Numbered from the stretch's first letter, positions 16,571-25,835 are shown. The stretch: 64,000 bases of DNA from JAFDWR01 sp038216655 (GCA_038216655.1 JBBQPZ010000012.1:1-64000), one strand, 5' to 3'. The notes: generated by a model not told the origin, from the sequence alone. Numbers and translations are program-made.

Positions 16571-17563
16571 CTAATGTATGCCCGCGACCTCGCGGTAAAT
16601 CTCGGCATACTGCTCGGCGATCTTGTGGACGTCGAACCGCTTCGCGTTCTCAAACCCCGCGGCAATGAGCTGCTCGCGACGAGCATCGTCATTGATCACC
16701 GTCAGGACAGCTTCCCGAATCGAGGCAACGTTCTCGGGGTCGACGATCATTGCGGCGTCTCCGGCGATCTCGGGCATCGAGGTGCAGTTGCTCGTGATCA
16801 CCGCGCGACCCACGGCGTTAGCCTCGACGATCGGCATTCCGAAGCCCTCAAGCAGGGAAGCGAACATCACCACGTCGCAGCGGTTGTACCGCTCCAGCAT
16901 CTCCAAATCGCTCAGCCCGGTCTCGGTCGTGTGCTCGACCTTGTGCTTGGCGAACGCCTCCAGCACCGAATCGGCAGGTTTACCCACCAAGTTGACGTGG
17001 CAAGGAATCCCTTCCAACGCAGCGATCTGGCGTTCGAAGTTCTTGTTCCAGGCGGTGCCGATCATTAGCATCATCGGCTTCTCTTTGTTGAACGGCTTCG
17101 GCGAGGCGACAAACTCCTCGTTTAACGAAACATAAATGACGCGCAACTTCGCCGGATCGCAGGGGACGTGCCTGAGGAGGTCCTCCTTCGTGTATTCGGA
17201 GATCACCGTGACGATGCGGCTGCGGCGAACAGGGACGGTGAACCAATACCTCTTAAAGATCCACCGCTTGATCCCTTTCAGACGAGCAAGATTTCCCAGA
17301 TCAAGGACCGTGTTGATGGTCTTACGCGGATCGAGCCCCAGAGCGACATAGTAGATGTCGCCGGTGATGTGGTTGACATCGCCCTGCCGCGCCTTAGCTT
17401 CGCGGATGTTGGCCAAACAACCCTTGATGCTGATACCAAAGAACGAACTGTAAACGGCTTCGGTCTGGATCGAGGATGGCATGAGGGCCCGAACGCTCTC
17501 AAAGAAACGCTCCACGCTGAAGAAGCCGGCCTTCGGGCTCCGGTAATAGAAGACGACCTTCAC
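16571..17563 (-). CDS. Glycosyltransferase family 1/4
   Basis: The enzyme has 330 residues and a GT-B fold. The N-terminal half has ITGDIYYVALGL and the sugar-nucleotide half has LMIGTAWNKNFERQ, SLLEGFGMPIVEA (the donor-binding EX7E-type motif, with both glutamates) and a CTSMPEIAGDAA stretch. The GTG at 17563 overlaps the stop of the upstream gmd-like gene as GTGA, giving the natural N-terminus VKVVFYYRSPK. It is the last gene of a gmd-fcl-gmd2-GT operon, so a GDP-sugar donor such as GDP-fucose or GDP-rhamnose is plausible. It converges on the kinase gene with an 11-base gap. Confidence 0.88.
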   Translation of the reverse strand: MKVVFYYRSPKAGFFSVERFFESVRALMPSSIQTEAVYSSFFGISIKGCLANIREAKARQGDVNHITGDIYYVALGLDPRKTINTVLDLGNLARLKGIKRWIFKRYWFTVPVRRSRIVTVISEYTKEDLLRHVPCDPAKLRVIYVSLNEEFVASPKPFNKEKPMMLMIGTAWNKNFERQIAALEGIPCHVNLVGKPADSVLEAFAKHKVEHTTETGLSDLEMLERYNRCDVVMFASLLEGFGMPIVEANAVGRAVITSNCTSMPEIAGDAAMIVDPENVASIREAVLTVINDDARREQLIAAGFENAKRFDVHKIAEQYAEIYREVAGIH

Positions 17564-18585
17564 CGGTTGGCTCCCGCCATGTCGTAGTCGTTCGCGACCA
17601 TAAGGCGGACCAACTCCTCGAAATGCACTTGCGGATTCCACCCCAGACGGGTTCGCGCCTTGGTCGGATCGCCGAGCAGCATCGCGGGGTCGGACGGGCG
17701 GTAGTACTGGGGATCGATGACCACGATCGGCTTGCCGGACGCCCGGTCGAAGCCACGCTCATCAAGCCCACTCCCCTCCCAATCGATCTCGATGTCCAAG
17801 TGGCTAGCCGCAGCCTCGACAAACTGCCGTACCGAGTGCGGGATTCCGGAAGACAGCACGTAGTCGCCAGCAACGTCCTGCTGCAGCATCTGCCACATCC
17901 CGCGCACATAGTCGGCGGCATAACCCCAGTCCCGCTTCGAATCCAGGTTGCCCAAAGCCAGATGATCCTGAAGTCCAAGCTTGATCCGGGCAAGCGCGCG
18001 AGTGATCTTCCGCGTCACGTACTCCTCACCCCGCAACGGCGATTCGTGGTTAAACAAAATCCCCGAGGACGCGTGAAGCCCAAAGCACTCGCGGTAATTC
18101 ACCGTCGACCAGTGGCCAAAGAGTTTGGCGACGCCATACGGGCTGCGCGGGTGGAAGCGTGTCGTCTCGGATTGAGGGATCGCCTCAGCAAAGCCGAACA
18201 TCTCGCTGGTCGAGGCCTGATAGAACCGAATCGAATCATCCACCGTGCGGATAACTTCAAGCAATCGCACCACCCCGAGCCCGTCCACCTCGGCGGTATG
18301 CAGCGGCTGGCTGAACGAAGTCGCCACGAAAGAATGGGCACCCAAGTTGTAGACCTCTTGGGGCCGGATGCGCTGGAGCGTCCGGATCGCCTCGGGAATA
18401 TCGAGAAGGTCGAATGGGACCATCTCGACCTGATCGGCGATGCCGAGGTGCTGAAGCCGCCAATCAGAAGTGCTGCTGAGCTGGCGCCTAGCCCCATACA
18501 CCTGGTAGCCCTGCTCCAGGAGAAGCTGCGAAAGGTATGCGCCGTCCTGCCCGCTGATTCCGGTGATGAGCGCGCGCTTGTCCAT
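17560..18585 (-). CDS. GDP-mannose 4,6-dehydratase paralogue (gmd2)
   Basis: The product has 341 residues, an extended SDR close to the Gmd/Rmd group. Motifs are ITGISGQDGAYL for NAD(P) binding, QASTSEMFG with the catalytic Thr-Ser-Glu, and YGVAKLFGHW with the Tyr/Lys pair. The NHESPLRGEEYVTRKI region typical of Gmd is also present. It diverges clearly from the other gmd at 19501, so it may be a second 4,6-dehydratase or a reductase making GDP-rhamnose. The ATG at 18585 lies eight bases after the fcl stop. The specific reaction is unresolved. Confidence 0.85.
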   Translation of the reverse strand: MDKRALITGISGQDGAYLSQLLLEQGYQVYGARRQLSSTSDWRLQHLGIADQVEMVPFDLLDIPEAIRTLQRIRPQEVYNLGAHSFVATSFSQPLHTAEVDGLGVVRLLEVIRTVDDSIRFYQASTSEMFGFAEAIPQSETTRFHPRSPYGVAKLFGHWSTVNYRECFGLHASSGILFNHESPLRGEEYVTRKITRALARIKLGLQDHLALGNLDSKRDWGYAADYVRGMWQMLQQDVAGDYVLSSGIPHSVRQFVEAAASHLDIEIDWEGSGLDERGFDRASGKPIVVIDPQYYRPSDPAMLLGDPTKARTRLGWNPQVHFEELVRLMVANDYDMAGANR

Positions 18586-18593
18586 GGTGGGTC

Positions 18594-19517
18594 TCAAACG
18601 GCGGCGTGCTCGCGGAACCAGGCGTAGGCACTGGCTATTCCCGCTTCCAGCTCGATAGACGCCTTCCAGCCGAGGTCGGTCAGCTTGGTCACGTCCATCG
18701 TCTTCTCAGGGAAGCCGTCCGGCATGTCGCGATTCCAGACGATAGGCCCCTGATGTCCGACAACCTTCTGGATAAGCGCAGCGAGATCGGCGATCGAGAT
18801 CGAGCGTCCAGTGCCGACATTGACGTGACCCTCGACCTGACCGTGCTCCAACAGAAACACGCAGGCATCGGCCACGTCGTCGGAGATCATAAATTCGCGC
18901 TTGGGCGTGCCCGACCCCCAAACCTCGACGGGCCTCTCTGGGAGAGCTTCGTGGAACTTACGGATGAGCGCGGGAAGCACGTGCGAGGTCTTCAAGTCGA
19001 AGTTATCATTCGCGCCATAAACGTTTGGCGGCATCGCGGTGAAGTAGTTCAGCCCGTGCTGACGCCGAATCGCATCGCACATCATCATGCCCGCGATCTT
19101 GGCGATCGCGTAGGGTGCGTTGGTCGGTTCCGGCTTGCCGGTGAGGAGAGCTTCCTCTTTGATGGGTTGCTCGGCCTCACGCGGGTAGACGCAACTGCTC
19201 CCGAGGAAAAGAAGGTTCGGAATCCCCGCCTCCAAAGCGCCCCAAACCACACTCTGCTGGATCGACAAGTTCTTGCCGATGAAGTCGGCGGGGAAGGTGT
19301 TGTTCGCGTAAATCCCGCCAACCTTGGCCGCAGCGAGGATCACAACATCGGGCTTCTCTTCGGCATAGAACGAAGCCACCGCACCCCGATCCTCAAGCTC
19401 AAGTTCGGCATGAGTGCGCACGACGACCTCGTAGCCCCCCTGTTGAAGGCGACGGGTCAGCGCTGAGCCGACAAGACCGCGGTGACCCGCGACAAAAACT
19501 TTATCGCCCTTCTTCAA
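18594..19517 (-). CDS. fcl: GDP-L-fucose synthase
   Basis: The enzyme has 307 residues from the TTG at 19517. It is an NADPH-dependent epimerase/reductase that turns GDP-4-keto-6-deoxymannose into GDP-L-fucose. It begins with KVFVAGHRGLVGSAL. The catalytic region includes LFLGSSCVYPR, YAIAKIAGMMM and the downstream MPPNVYGANDNF. The frame is open further upstream within gmd. A GTG at 19544 is a second candidate start, but the TTG gives the usual family length and overlaps the gmd stop. It sits between two gmd-like genes. Confidence 0.92.
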   Translation of the reverse strand: MKKGDKVFVAGHRGLVGSALTRRLQQGGYEVVVRTHAELELEDRGAVASFYAEEKPDVVILAAAKVGGIYANNTFPADFIGKNLSIQQSVVWGALEAGIPNLLFLGSSCVYPREAEQPIKEEALLTGKPEPTNAPYAIAKIAGMMMCDAIRRQHGLNYFTAMPPNVYGANDNFDLKTSHVLPALIRKFHEALPERPVEVWGSGTPKREFMISDDVADACVFLLEHGQVEGHVNVGTGRSISIADLAALIQKVVGHQGPIVWNRDMPDGFPEKTMDVTKLTDLGWKASIELEAGIASAYAWFREHAAV

Positions 19518-20595
19518 CGGATTGGTACACCTGGAATCCTTCACGTCGGACGAGCGCATCCCGCTTGGCCACATCCAGATCGGAGTGGACCATCTCGCGG
19601 ACCAGCTCCCGGAAAGAAGTGCGCGGCGTCCAGCCAAGCTCGGTCTTAGCCTTGGTGGGGTCTCCCCAGAGCGTTTCGACTTCGGTCGGGCGGTAGTAGG
19701 TGGGGTCGATCGCGATCATCACCTTTCCCGTCTTCTTGTCGAGCGCAGTCTCCTCGACGCCAGCCCCGACCCACTCCAGTTCGATGCCGAGGTGGCCGAA
19801 GGAGAGGTCGCAGAACTCGCGGACGCTGTGCTGCTCACCGGTCGCGATGACGTAGTCGTCGGGCTTATCCTGCTGGAGCATCAACCACATCGCTTCGACG
19901 AAGTCACGAGCGTGACCCCAGTCACGCAAGGCGTTCACGTTGCCGAGGAACAGCTTCTCTTGCAAGCCCTGGCTGATCCGGGCCGCCGCCCGAGTGATCT
20001 TGCGCGTCACAAAGGTCTCGCCGCGGGTGGGCGATTCGTGGTTAAAGAGGATGCCGTTGCAGGCATAGATCCCGTAGGCCTCGCGGTAGTTGCGCACGAT
20101 CCAGTAGCCGTACATCTTCGCGACCGCATACGGCGAGCGCGGATAAAACGGAGTGGTCTCCTTCTGCGGAGTCTCCTGGACGAGACCGTAGAGCTCGGAA
20201 GTGGACGCCTGATAGAAGCGAACCGTCTTGGTCATGCCAAGGATGCGCAGGGCCTCAAGTAGCCGCAGGGTGCCAAGTGCATCACTCTCCGCGGTGTATT
20301 CAGGCTCCTCGAAGCTGACCTTGACGTGCGACTGCGCGCCCAGGTTGTAAATCTCATCCGGCTGGACTTCCTGGATGACCCGAATCAGGGACGTGCTGTC
20401 CGTGAGGTCGCCGTAGTGGAGGCGAAGGGGCGGCCCGTCCTCGTGCGTATCGTGAAAGAGGTGATCGATACGCTGGGTGTTGAAGAGCGAAGTCCGGCGC
20501 TTGATGCCGTGGACCTCATAACCCTTCTCGAGCAAAAGCTCAGCCAAATATGCGCCGTCTTGGCCCGTGATGCCCGTGATGAGAGCTCGCTTCAT
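19501..20595 (-). CDS. gmd: GDP-mannose 4,6-dehydratase
   Basis: The enzyme has 364 residues and removes water from GDP-mannose to give GDP-4-keto-6-deoxymannose. Motifs are ITGITGQDGAYLAELLL at the start, then YQASTSELYGLVQE, PFYPRSPYAVAKMYGYW with the catalytic Tyr/Lys, and FNHESPTRGETFVTRKI. The length and order match E. coli-type Gmd. It is the first gene of the gmd-fcl-gmd2-GT operon; manC at 37738 could supply GDP-mannose. The ATG at 20595 is used. Confidence 0.95.
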   Translation of the reverse strand: MKRALITGITGQDGAYLAELLLEKGYEVHGIKRRTSLFNTQRIDHLFHDTHEDGPPLRLHYGDLTDSTSLIRVIQEVQPDEIYNLGAQSHVKVSFEEPEYTAESDALGTLRLLEALRILGMTKTVRFYQASTSELYGLVQETPQKETTPFYPRSPYAVAKMYGYWIVRNYREAYGIYACNGILFNHESPTRGETFVTRKITRAAARISQGLQEKLFLGNVNALRDWGHARDFVEAMWLMLQQDKPDDYVIATGEQHSVREFCDLSFGHLGIELEWVGAGVEETALDKKTGKVMIAIDPTYYRPTEVETLWGDPTKAKTELGWTPRTSFRELVREMVHSDLDVAKRDALVRREGFQVYQSVEEGR

Positions 20596-20823
20596 TTTCT
20601 AGTTATCGGCAGTCCAAAGCGGGTTCCCGCTCCTTCATGCTCGAATTCCCCCCCTGGTTTCGGTGATTTTACCTGTAGGGGTCGGGGGAGGAACGGCCGG
20701 TGGAGTGAGCGCGTTAGAATAGGGGCCGAGCCTCATTGGCCCGGAATATGCTGTCGGGGTGTTGGATACGTCCGTTTGCGGGCGAGGGACCAGTACCATA
20801 ATGAGAAGGGGAATGAGATCAAG

Positions 20824-21744
20824 ATGAACAGTGGGCCGCGCGAAGCTGCGCTCGACATGCCTATCCCGGATGCTAAGGCACAGGCCGAGGACGAAAGGCC
20901 ACCGCTTAACTGGAAGGCGATGTCGAAGAATCCGGCATTCATTGCCACGGCGACTCTTACGGTCACGTTCATCTTCGCCTTCAGCGGCCTGATAAAGATC
21001 CTGCTCAACATTTGGTTTGAACCGGACACTCTCTACAGCCATGGACCGCTGATCCCGCTGATGTCTGGTTACATCATCTGGTCACGTTGGGACAAGATTT
21101 CGAAGAATCCAGTCCGCGGCACGCTGATCCCGCTGCTGATTCTGATTCCGCTCCTCTATTTGACCTTCGTCGCGTCCCGTGGCTCGGTGAAGATGTTGCT
21201 TTCTACGTTGTTCATCGCATCGGCGATGACCACGGTTTGGATCGTCGCCGGCTGGAAGTGGATGTGGACCACCGCCCCCGCCGTGCTCTATATGGTCTTC
21301 GCGCTTCCCCTCTGGACGAGCGTGGTGGATCGGTTCACTCAGCCGATGCAGCAACTCTCGACCAACATGGCGATGAAGATGCTGCAGGTCACCGGGTTCG
21401 ATCCCATGCAGTCGGATCCCACGACGATCCATCTCAACAACTACGTGCTCAATGTGGCCGCGCCGTGTAGTGGCGCAAAACTGACGCTCGCCTTGATCGC
21501 GTTTACGATCTTTTTCATTCTGGTAGGCCGCGGCAAAATCTGGGCGAACATCGCTCTCATCGCCATCGTGCTGCCCTTCACCTTGTTCATCAACGGTCTT
21601 CGGATCGCGATGATCGGCGTCGTTGGGAACGCGTTTGGCATGGAAGCGGGCCAGCACTTCCACGACTACGGCGGATACATTTCACTGATCATCTGCTTTA
21701 TCTTGCTGCGCTACATCACGCGCGCTCTGGGGTTCAAGTCATGA
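20824..21744 (+). CDS. xrt: Exosortase
   Basis: The product has 306 residues and about eight membrane helices. It is a transpeptidase-like membrane protease that cleaves PEP-CTERM tails. The catalytic triad is visible: Cys in APCSGAKL, Arg in GLRIAMIG and His in HFHDYGGY, in the order and spacing of the family. The ATG at 20824 comes soon after AGAAGGGG and gives a 40-residue cytoplasmic tail before the first helix. The frame is open far upstream, but that part is not exosortase-like. It overlaps the EpsI gene by ATGA. The PEP-CTERM protein at 4082 is a likely substrate. Confidence 0.92.
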   Translation: MNSGPREAALDMPIPDAKAQAEDERPPLNWKAMSKNPAFIATATLTVTFIFAFSGLIKILLNIWFEPDTLYSHGPLIPLMSGYIIWSRWDKISKNPVRGTLIPLLILIPLLYLTFVASRGSVKMLLSTLFIASAMTTVWIVAGWKWMWTTAPAVLYMVFALPLWTSVVDRFTQPMQQLSTNMAMKMLQVTGFDPMQSDPTTIHLNNYVLNVAAPCSGAKLTLALIAFTIFFILVGRGKIWANIALIAIVLPFTLFINGLRIAMIGVVGNAFGMEAGQHFHDYGGYISLIICFILLRYITRALGFKS

Positions 21745-22409
21745 TTCGACGCACCTACGCACTCAGCATCTTCATGGCCATGTTCGGGCTGGTGGTGCTC
21801 GTGTTTGGCCACATCAACACCCGGCCGGTGGACGAGAAGTGGCTTGAGAAGACCTATCCGATGACCGTAGGGAACTTCAAGATGGTCCCGGGTCAGGAGA
21901 ATCCGATGCAGACCTACCGGATGGACGAGAACACCTATCGTGAGCTCGACCCGTTTGGCATCGTTTCGCGGATCCTCACCGACGGGCATCACTCGTTCGA
22001 TGTCGTCGTGATCTCAAGCAACGAACGTGACTCGTTCCACAACCCGCTGGCGTGCTTTACCACCCAGGAGTGGAAGATCCAAGAGACGCACGAGATCAAG
22101 ATCCCCACGAAGTCGCGCGGAATGGTCGCGGCGACCTTGGCTCACGCCGAAAAGGGCGGGATGATGCACGTCGCGGTCTATACCTACGAAGGACCTTCGG
22201 CCATGCACCCGGTCGTTCCGGAGTTGCATAACGATCTGCTGCTGAGCGAACTCAAGACGGCTCGACCGCAGTTCGGAACCTTCTTCCGCTTTGTCAGCCA
22301 GGACGCGAACGTTCCCGACGACGAAGTGATCAAGTTCGCCGCCGACTACCTTGATGCATCACCGGTGCGTCCGGTCATCGCGATGCTTGGCTGGCCGGGC
22401 TCCAAGTAG
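21741..22409 (+). CDS. EpsI family exosortase-associated protein (DUF3485-like)
   Basis: The protein has 222 residues, with an N-terminal membrane segment (about 5-23) and a periplasmic domain. The order of features, including the Cys in NPLACFTTQEW and a hydrophobic C-terminus, matches EpsI/DUF3485 proteins, which are fused to or encoded beside exosortases. Their exact role is unknown; they may help exopolysaccharide export or sorting. The start overlaps the exosortase stop by ATGA, so the two are translationally coupled. Assignment relies on context as much as on sequence. Confidence 0.75.
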   Translation: MIRRTYALSIFMAMFGLVVLVFGHINTRPVDEKWLEKTYPMTVGNFKMVPGQENPMQTYRMDENTYRELDPFGIVSRILTDGHHSFDVVVISSNERDSFHNPLACFTTQEWKIQETHEIKIPTKSRGMVAATLAHAEKGGMMHVAVYTYEGPSAMHPVVPELHNDLLLSELKTARPQFGTFFRFVSQDANVPDDEVIKFAADYLDASPVRPVIAMLGWPGSK

Positions 22410-23117
22410 TTGCTCGCGGCACTGATTGTTGGGTCTTTGCTGACCGTCGCGCCCCTTCCCACCCGAATCCTGCTTGAGGGAGCGGGGGACGTCGAGTTGT
22501 CTTCAGAGGCAGTTCTCGCTCCGGAGCAGCGCGTCAACTCGGACGGGCGTCTCCGAGTCATCTTGCGCGGAGGCTCAAGGTCCGTTCGAATTGCGGCAAG
22601 TCAACTCACCGAGCTCAAAGTCCGGGGCGCGATCCACGTGGTGGTCCATTGCGATCTGGATCGGTCGCTGCTTCTGGTCGGGTCTGGAGCGTGCCGGATC
22701 GAGTGCCCCAATACTTGGGGCCGCATCAGCATTCACGGCGATGAGGCGAGCAATTTCTCCCTGCCCCGCTGCGACACGGACATAGTCCGACTCGTCCTCG
22801 AAGACTCAGCCAAAGCCGACCTTATGGGGAGTTCCGATTCTCTCGACATCAAGGTCTCCGGCTCGGCTTCGGTCGAGGGGGGCGGGATGGCGGCGAAGGC
22901 AGCAAAGATTCGTAACGACGGCTCGGGCCTCGTTCGGCTCGGCGTCCTGGGAAGTCTCGATGCGGAACTCTATTCGAGTGGGGGCGTGCAGGCAATCAAG
23001 TGGGCGAAGCTGACTCAGCATCGCCACGGGGTCGGCCAGGTCTCGCATGGCAAAAAAGAAGAGAGGAGCTCACCGGTGAGCTCCTCTCTTTGGTTCAGAA
23101 GGTTTCGATCCCGCTAG
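22410..23117 (+). CDS. Secreted GIN/DUF2807-like protein at the end of the exosortase operon
   Basis: The product has 235 residues. The TTG at 22410 directly follows the EpsI stop (TAGTTG) and starts a signal peptide (LLAALIVGSLLTVAP). The rest is a repetitive beta-rich sequence with short motifs such as VRGAIHVVV, GSGACRIEC, KVSGSASVEGGG and DGSGLVRLG. This resembles the beta-helical head-GIN domain (DUF2807). Its partner is unknown. The last 20 or so residues are encoded by a terminator palindrome at 23061-23088, so the natural end may once have been earlier. It is the third gene of a three-gene unit. Confidence 0.7.
   Translation: MLAALIVGSLLTVAPLPTRILLEGAGDVELSSEAVLAPEQRVNSDGRLRVILRGGSRSVRIAASQLTELKVRGAIHVVVHCDLDRSLLLVGSGACRIECPNTWGRISIHGDEASNFSLPRCDTDIVRLVLEDSAKADLMGSSDSLDIKVSGSASVEGGGMAAKAAKIRNDGSGLVRLGVLGSLDAELYSSGGVQAIKWAKLTQHRHGVGQVSHGKKEERSSPVSSSLWFRRFRSR
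23061..23088. terminator. Bidirectional terminator, perfect 28-base palindrome
   Basis: GAGAGGAGCTCACC and its exact complement form a 14-bp stem with no free loop in the ideal fold. On the minus strand it is followed by TTCTTTTTTG, so it terminates the beta-helix gene at 23114. On the plus strand TTTGG follows, a weaker signal. It lies inside the 3' end of the GIN-like reading frame. Confidence 0.85.
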
Positions 23118-25402
23118 GGAACGACCGGTGCCGCGGCCAGGAACGGCGCGAGCGAGCTTCCCGTGGAGTGGTAGGGGGCTCCGATGTTCGAGGTCGAGTT
23201 GCCTTGGACGACCGTTCCGACATTACAGTCGGGAGGGGCCACGACGTTTCCGGAATTGGCGAGTAACGCCCAATTCCAAAGACCTTCCTGACTCCCGAAC
23301 TCGCTTGAGATATTCACCGGCGATCCCGAGATGAGTGTGTTGTTACGAACCTCCACCCCAAGCACCAGGTTGCCGTAGGAGACCGTGTCGACGCTGAGCG
23401 CCATCACGATGATCTGAGCCATCTGGGACCCGTCGTTGTTGGTGACCGAGTTGTTGTTGATCGCAACGTTCCATCCTGGATTGTGGCGGCGAGTGGAGCC
23501 GTTCACGGCGAAGGAAACGTCGTTGCCCTTCAGCATGATGTAGCCCGAGTTGAGCAGGTTGTTACTGTCCACCACGGTGTCACAGGCACCATCATAGAGG
23601 CTGATGCCGACGGTGCTGTTACTGATGTTGTTGCCGAGGAGGAACTGCTGATAGTTCGACCAAGAGCTCAGGGAGTAAGTGCTCGACGTGTCGGGGACTA
23701 CCGTCCATGCTCGATCCAGGCTGAGCTGGGATCCGGTATGGCCGACCACGTTGCGCCACTGTCCGACGCCCTTGCCGGCCACGATGGCGACGACGGCTCG
23801 GTTGCTTGAACTATATCCGGGGGCCGAGAGCTGTGCGGGCCAATTTCGAGTCTGATCCGATACGGTGGTCGACGTTGCACTCGAGACCTGGCCGAGATCG
23901 TCGCAGTCCTCGATACTCGACTTCTGGCTCATCAGAAGCTCGCCGTCGCCTCGACCGAGGCTGCCGTTCGGGCCGACGCCCCGAATGGTGTTGTTCTGGA
24001 CAATCAGTTGGTTCGAATAGCTGGTCTCAACTCCACCCGTCTCTGTGATTCCGGCAAAGGTGTTGTCTCGGTTTACCGTGTTCCCCTCAAAGATGGAGTG
24101 GCGCGTAAAGAGTAACCAGATGCGTCCCACTCGGTAGCTGAAGGTGGTGCGACGGATCGTCCACCAATCGAGATTCTGAATCCACAACGGCCCGTCGGTT
24201 AAGGACGTGGTGCTGATGTTGCAGTCCGAGAAGACGCCTTTCGAGGTGTCTTGCAGGTAGATCGCCTTGCCATTGCGAAGCTGGAAGTCGACGTTCTGGA
24301 AGAAGAACCGATGCGCCATGGAGGCGTTGTTGTAGAACGTCCTACCGATCGTCGCGTTGGACACCGTCGAACCGTTCAGGTTGACGACGCTCATGTTCAT
24401 CACCCCGGCCAGATCAGCGACGTTGAGAACGAGCCACCAGTTGCCACCGTCGGTGGGCGGGTTGACGGACGTATATCGGTATCCGAACTGCAGGTTCGTG
24501 TTGCCAGGTCCGTCGCCCTTCAGGACAACGTTTGACGGGAGCTGAATCTGCGTCCCATCGTCGACACGGTAAGTGCCGGTGGGAATATAGACAACGCCAC
24601 CACCAGCTTGGCGCGCCATCGTGATCGCGTTTCGAAGCGCCGGCGCGTCGTTGGTAAATCCGTCACCCGCCGCGTGAGCGATGAGTCGGGAGTCCGTCTT
24701 GATGTTATAGACATTGGCGGTGAACCGCATCGCGCTCGACCACGGAATGTTCAGCGAAAGATAGTCTCGCTGTGAGGCCACGACGTTGACCTGCACGGGG
24801 CATTCGACCTCGCCGGTCGCGCCGCCCGGGCCATTTCGCACGAAGACCCGGTAGGTAAGTCCCCACTTAGCTGAAGCCGGGATTCGGGCCGTCAAGCAGT
24901 AGGGAGTCGCCTGCACGACGGGCGCGGTCAGATACGTGCTGCCCGTGCGAATCCGAACCATCGGAGTTGTCGCAAGGGAGCCGGGGGCCTTCATATTGCG
25001 GCCATAGATCCGAAGCAGTCCGCCAGGCTGAACGTCGTTGGTATCCAGCGTCACCGGCCGAGCACGGTTGACGTAAGCCCACCCGCTCGCCGAGCTGCCG
25101 TTCTGGACCTGTACTTGCCAAAGTCGTCCAGACATGTTGGACGGGACCTGAGCCTGTATACAGTAGCCCATCTGGCCGGTGACGGTGAATTGGACGGGTG
25201 TGCCGACCGAACCGTTGTCGTTGACCACGCTGCCGTACACGGTCGATGAACCCGTGAAGCCATCGCCGTTGATCGACAAGGTCTCGCCCGGCATCACGCG
25301 CTCACTTGTACTGGTAATGGTCTGCGCTTGAGCGCCGGCAACGATGCCGGCCAATCCTGCCAGCATCAGAATTCGTTTTGGTGAAACTTGTAGTCCGTTC
25401 AT
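23114..25402 (-). CDS. Secreted right-handed beta-helix protein with Ig-like N-terminal domains
   Basis: The product has 762 residues. From the ATG at 25402 there is a signal peptide (about 1-27, ending GAQAQ). Two IPT/TIG-like beta-sandwich domains follow (about 28-215), each with the pattern PGETLSINGDGF or PGGLLRIYGRNM. From about 245 there is a pectate-lyase-3/beta-helix domain with TNDAPALRNAITMARQAGGG, YIPTGTYRVD and many N-x-N and NNT turns. It could be a polysaccharide lyase or a surface adhesin. No catalytic residues can be assigned. It has no PEP-CTERM tail. It lies between the exosortase operon and glycosyltransferases. Confidence 0.82.
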   Translation of the reverse strand: MNGLQVSPKRILMLAGLAGIVAGAQAQTITSTSERVMPGETLSINGDGFTGSSTVYGSVVNDNGSVGTPVQFTVTGQMGYCIQAQVPSNMSGRLWQVQVQNGSSASGWAYVNRARPVTLDTNDVQPGGLLRIYGRNMKAPGSLATTPMVRIRTGSTYLTAPVVQATPYCLTARIPASAKWGLTYRVFVRNGPGGATGEVECPVQVNVVASQRDYLSLNIPWSSAMRFTANVYNIKTDSRLIAHAAGDGFTNDAPALRNAITMARQAGGGVVYIPTGTYRVDDGTQIQLPSNVVLKGDGPGNTNLQFGYRYTSVNPPTDGGNWWLVLNVADLAGVMNMSVVNLNGSTVSNATIGRTFYNNASMAHRFFFQNVDFQLRNGKAIYLQDTSKGVFSDCNISTTSLTDGPLWIQNLDWWTIRRTTFSYRVGRIWLLFTRHSIFEGNTVNRDNTFAGITETGGVETSYSNQLIVQNNTIRGVGPNGSLGRGDGELLMSQKSSIEDCDDLGQVSSATSTTVSDQTRNWPAQLSAPGYSSSNRAVVAIVAGKGVGQWRNVVGHTGSQLSLDRAWTVVPDTSSTYSLSSWSNYQQFLLGNNISNSTVGISLYDGACDTVVDSNNLLNSGYIMLKGNDVSFAVNGSTRRHNPGWNVAINNNSVTNNDGSQMAQIIVMALSVDTVSYGNLVLGVEVRNNTLISGSPVNISSEFGSQEGLWNWALLANSGNVVAPPDCNVGTVVQGNSTSNIGAPYHSTGSSLAPFLAAAPVVP

Positions 25403-25835
25403 AAATGATCGCCCAGAAGGGGAAAGGGAAAGCCCGGCAGAGGGTCGCAAACACATGATATTTATTCAGTTCCGCGTAAACAGGTTGATGGACCAAGTAA
25501 TTCTTTCGGCTCGCAACATCGTGTATCTGCACCTAAGAAATGGCTTTACACAAATCAACCCAATTGGATCTGCTAGCGCTCGCTTACTCGGCCTCAACCC
25601 GACCAGCGGGCCCTAGTAATATAACGGGGTCTTGAACGTGTAATGTGGGTTATCCGAGCCGAATTGGGTGAGTTGCGGGCACAATCGCAAAATCCTTTAT
25701 GGCAGTGTAAGGACCACTATAGAGGGGCAGAAAAGTAGGCTTTTCTCGCTAATGGGTTGCCTTCAAGGGGGTTCCGGAACGGTCCGAATCTTGCCAAGGT
25801 AACCTGCGTCGCATGGGCGAGGGCAGCTCGAAGAA
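25403..25835. other. 433-base divergent intergenic region
   Basis: There is no convincing gene. It must hold the promoters of the divergent beta-helix and glycosyltransferase genes, but I cannot fix either. A small hairpin (AGAAAAG at 25729-25735, CTTTTCT at 25740-25746) precedes the glycosyltransferase start by about 90 bases. A 10-base palindrome GTTCCGGAAC lies near 25773. No known riboswitch motif was recognised. Confidence 0.5.

Noticed and set aside
20596..20823. tRNA-like or riboswitch sequence upstream of the exosortase
   Set aside because: GC-rich stems can be drawn, but no cloverleaf with an anticodon arm and no known riboswitch core was found.
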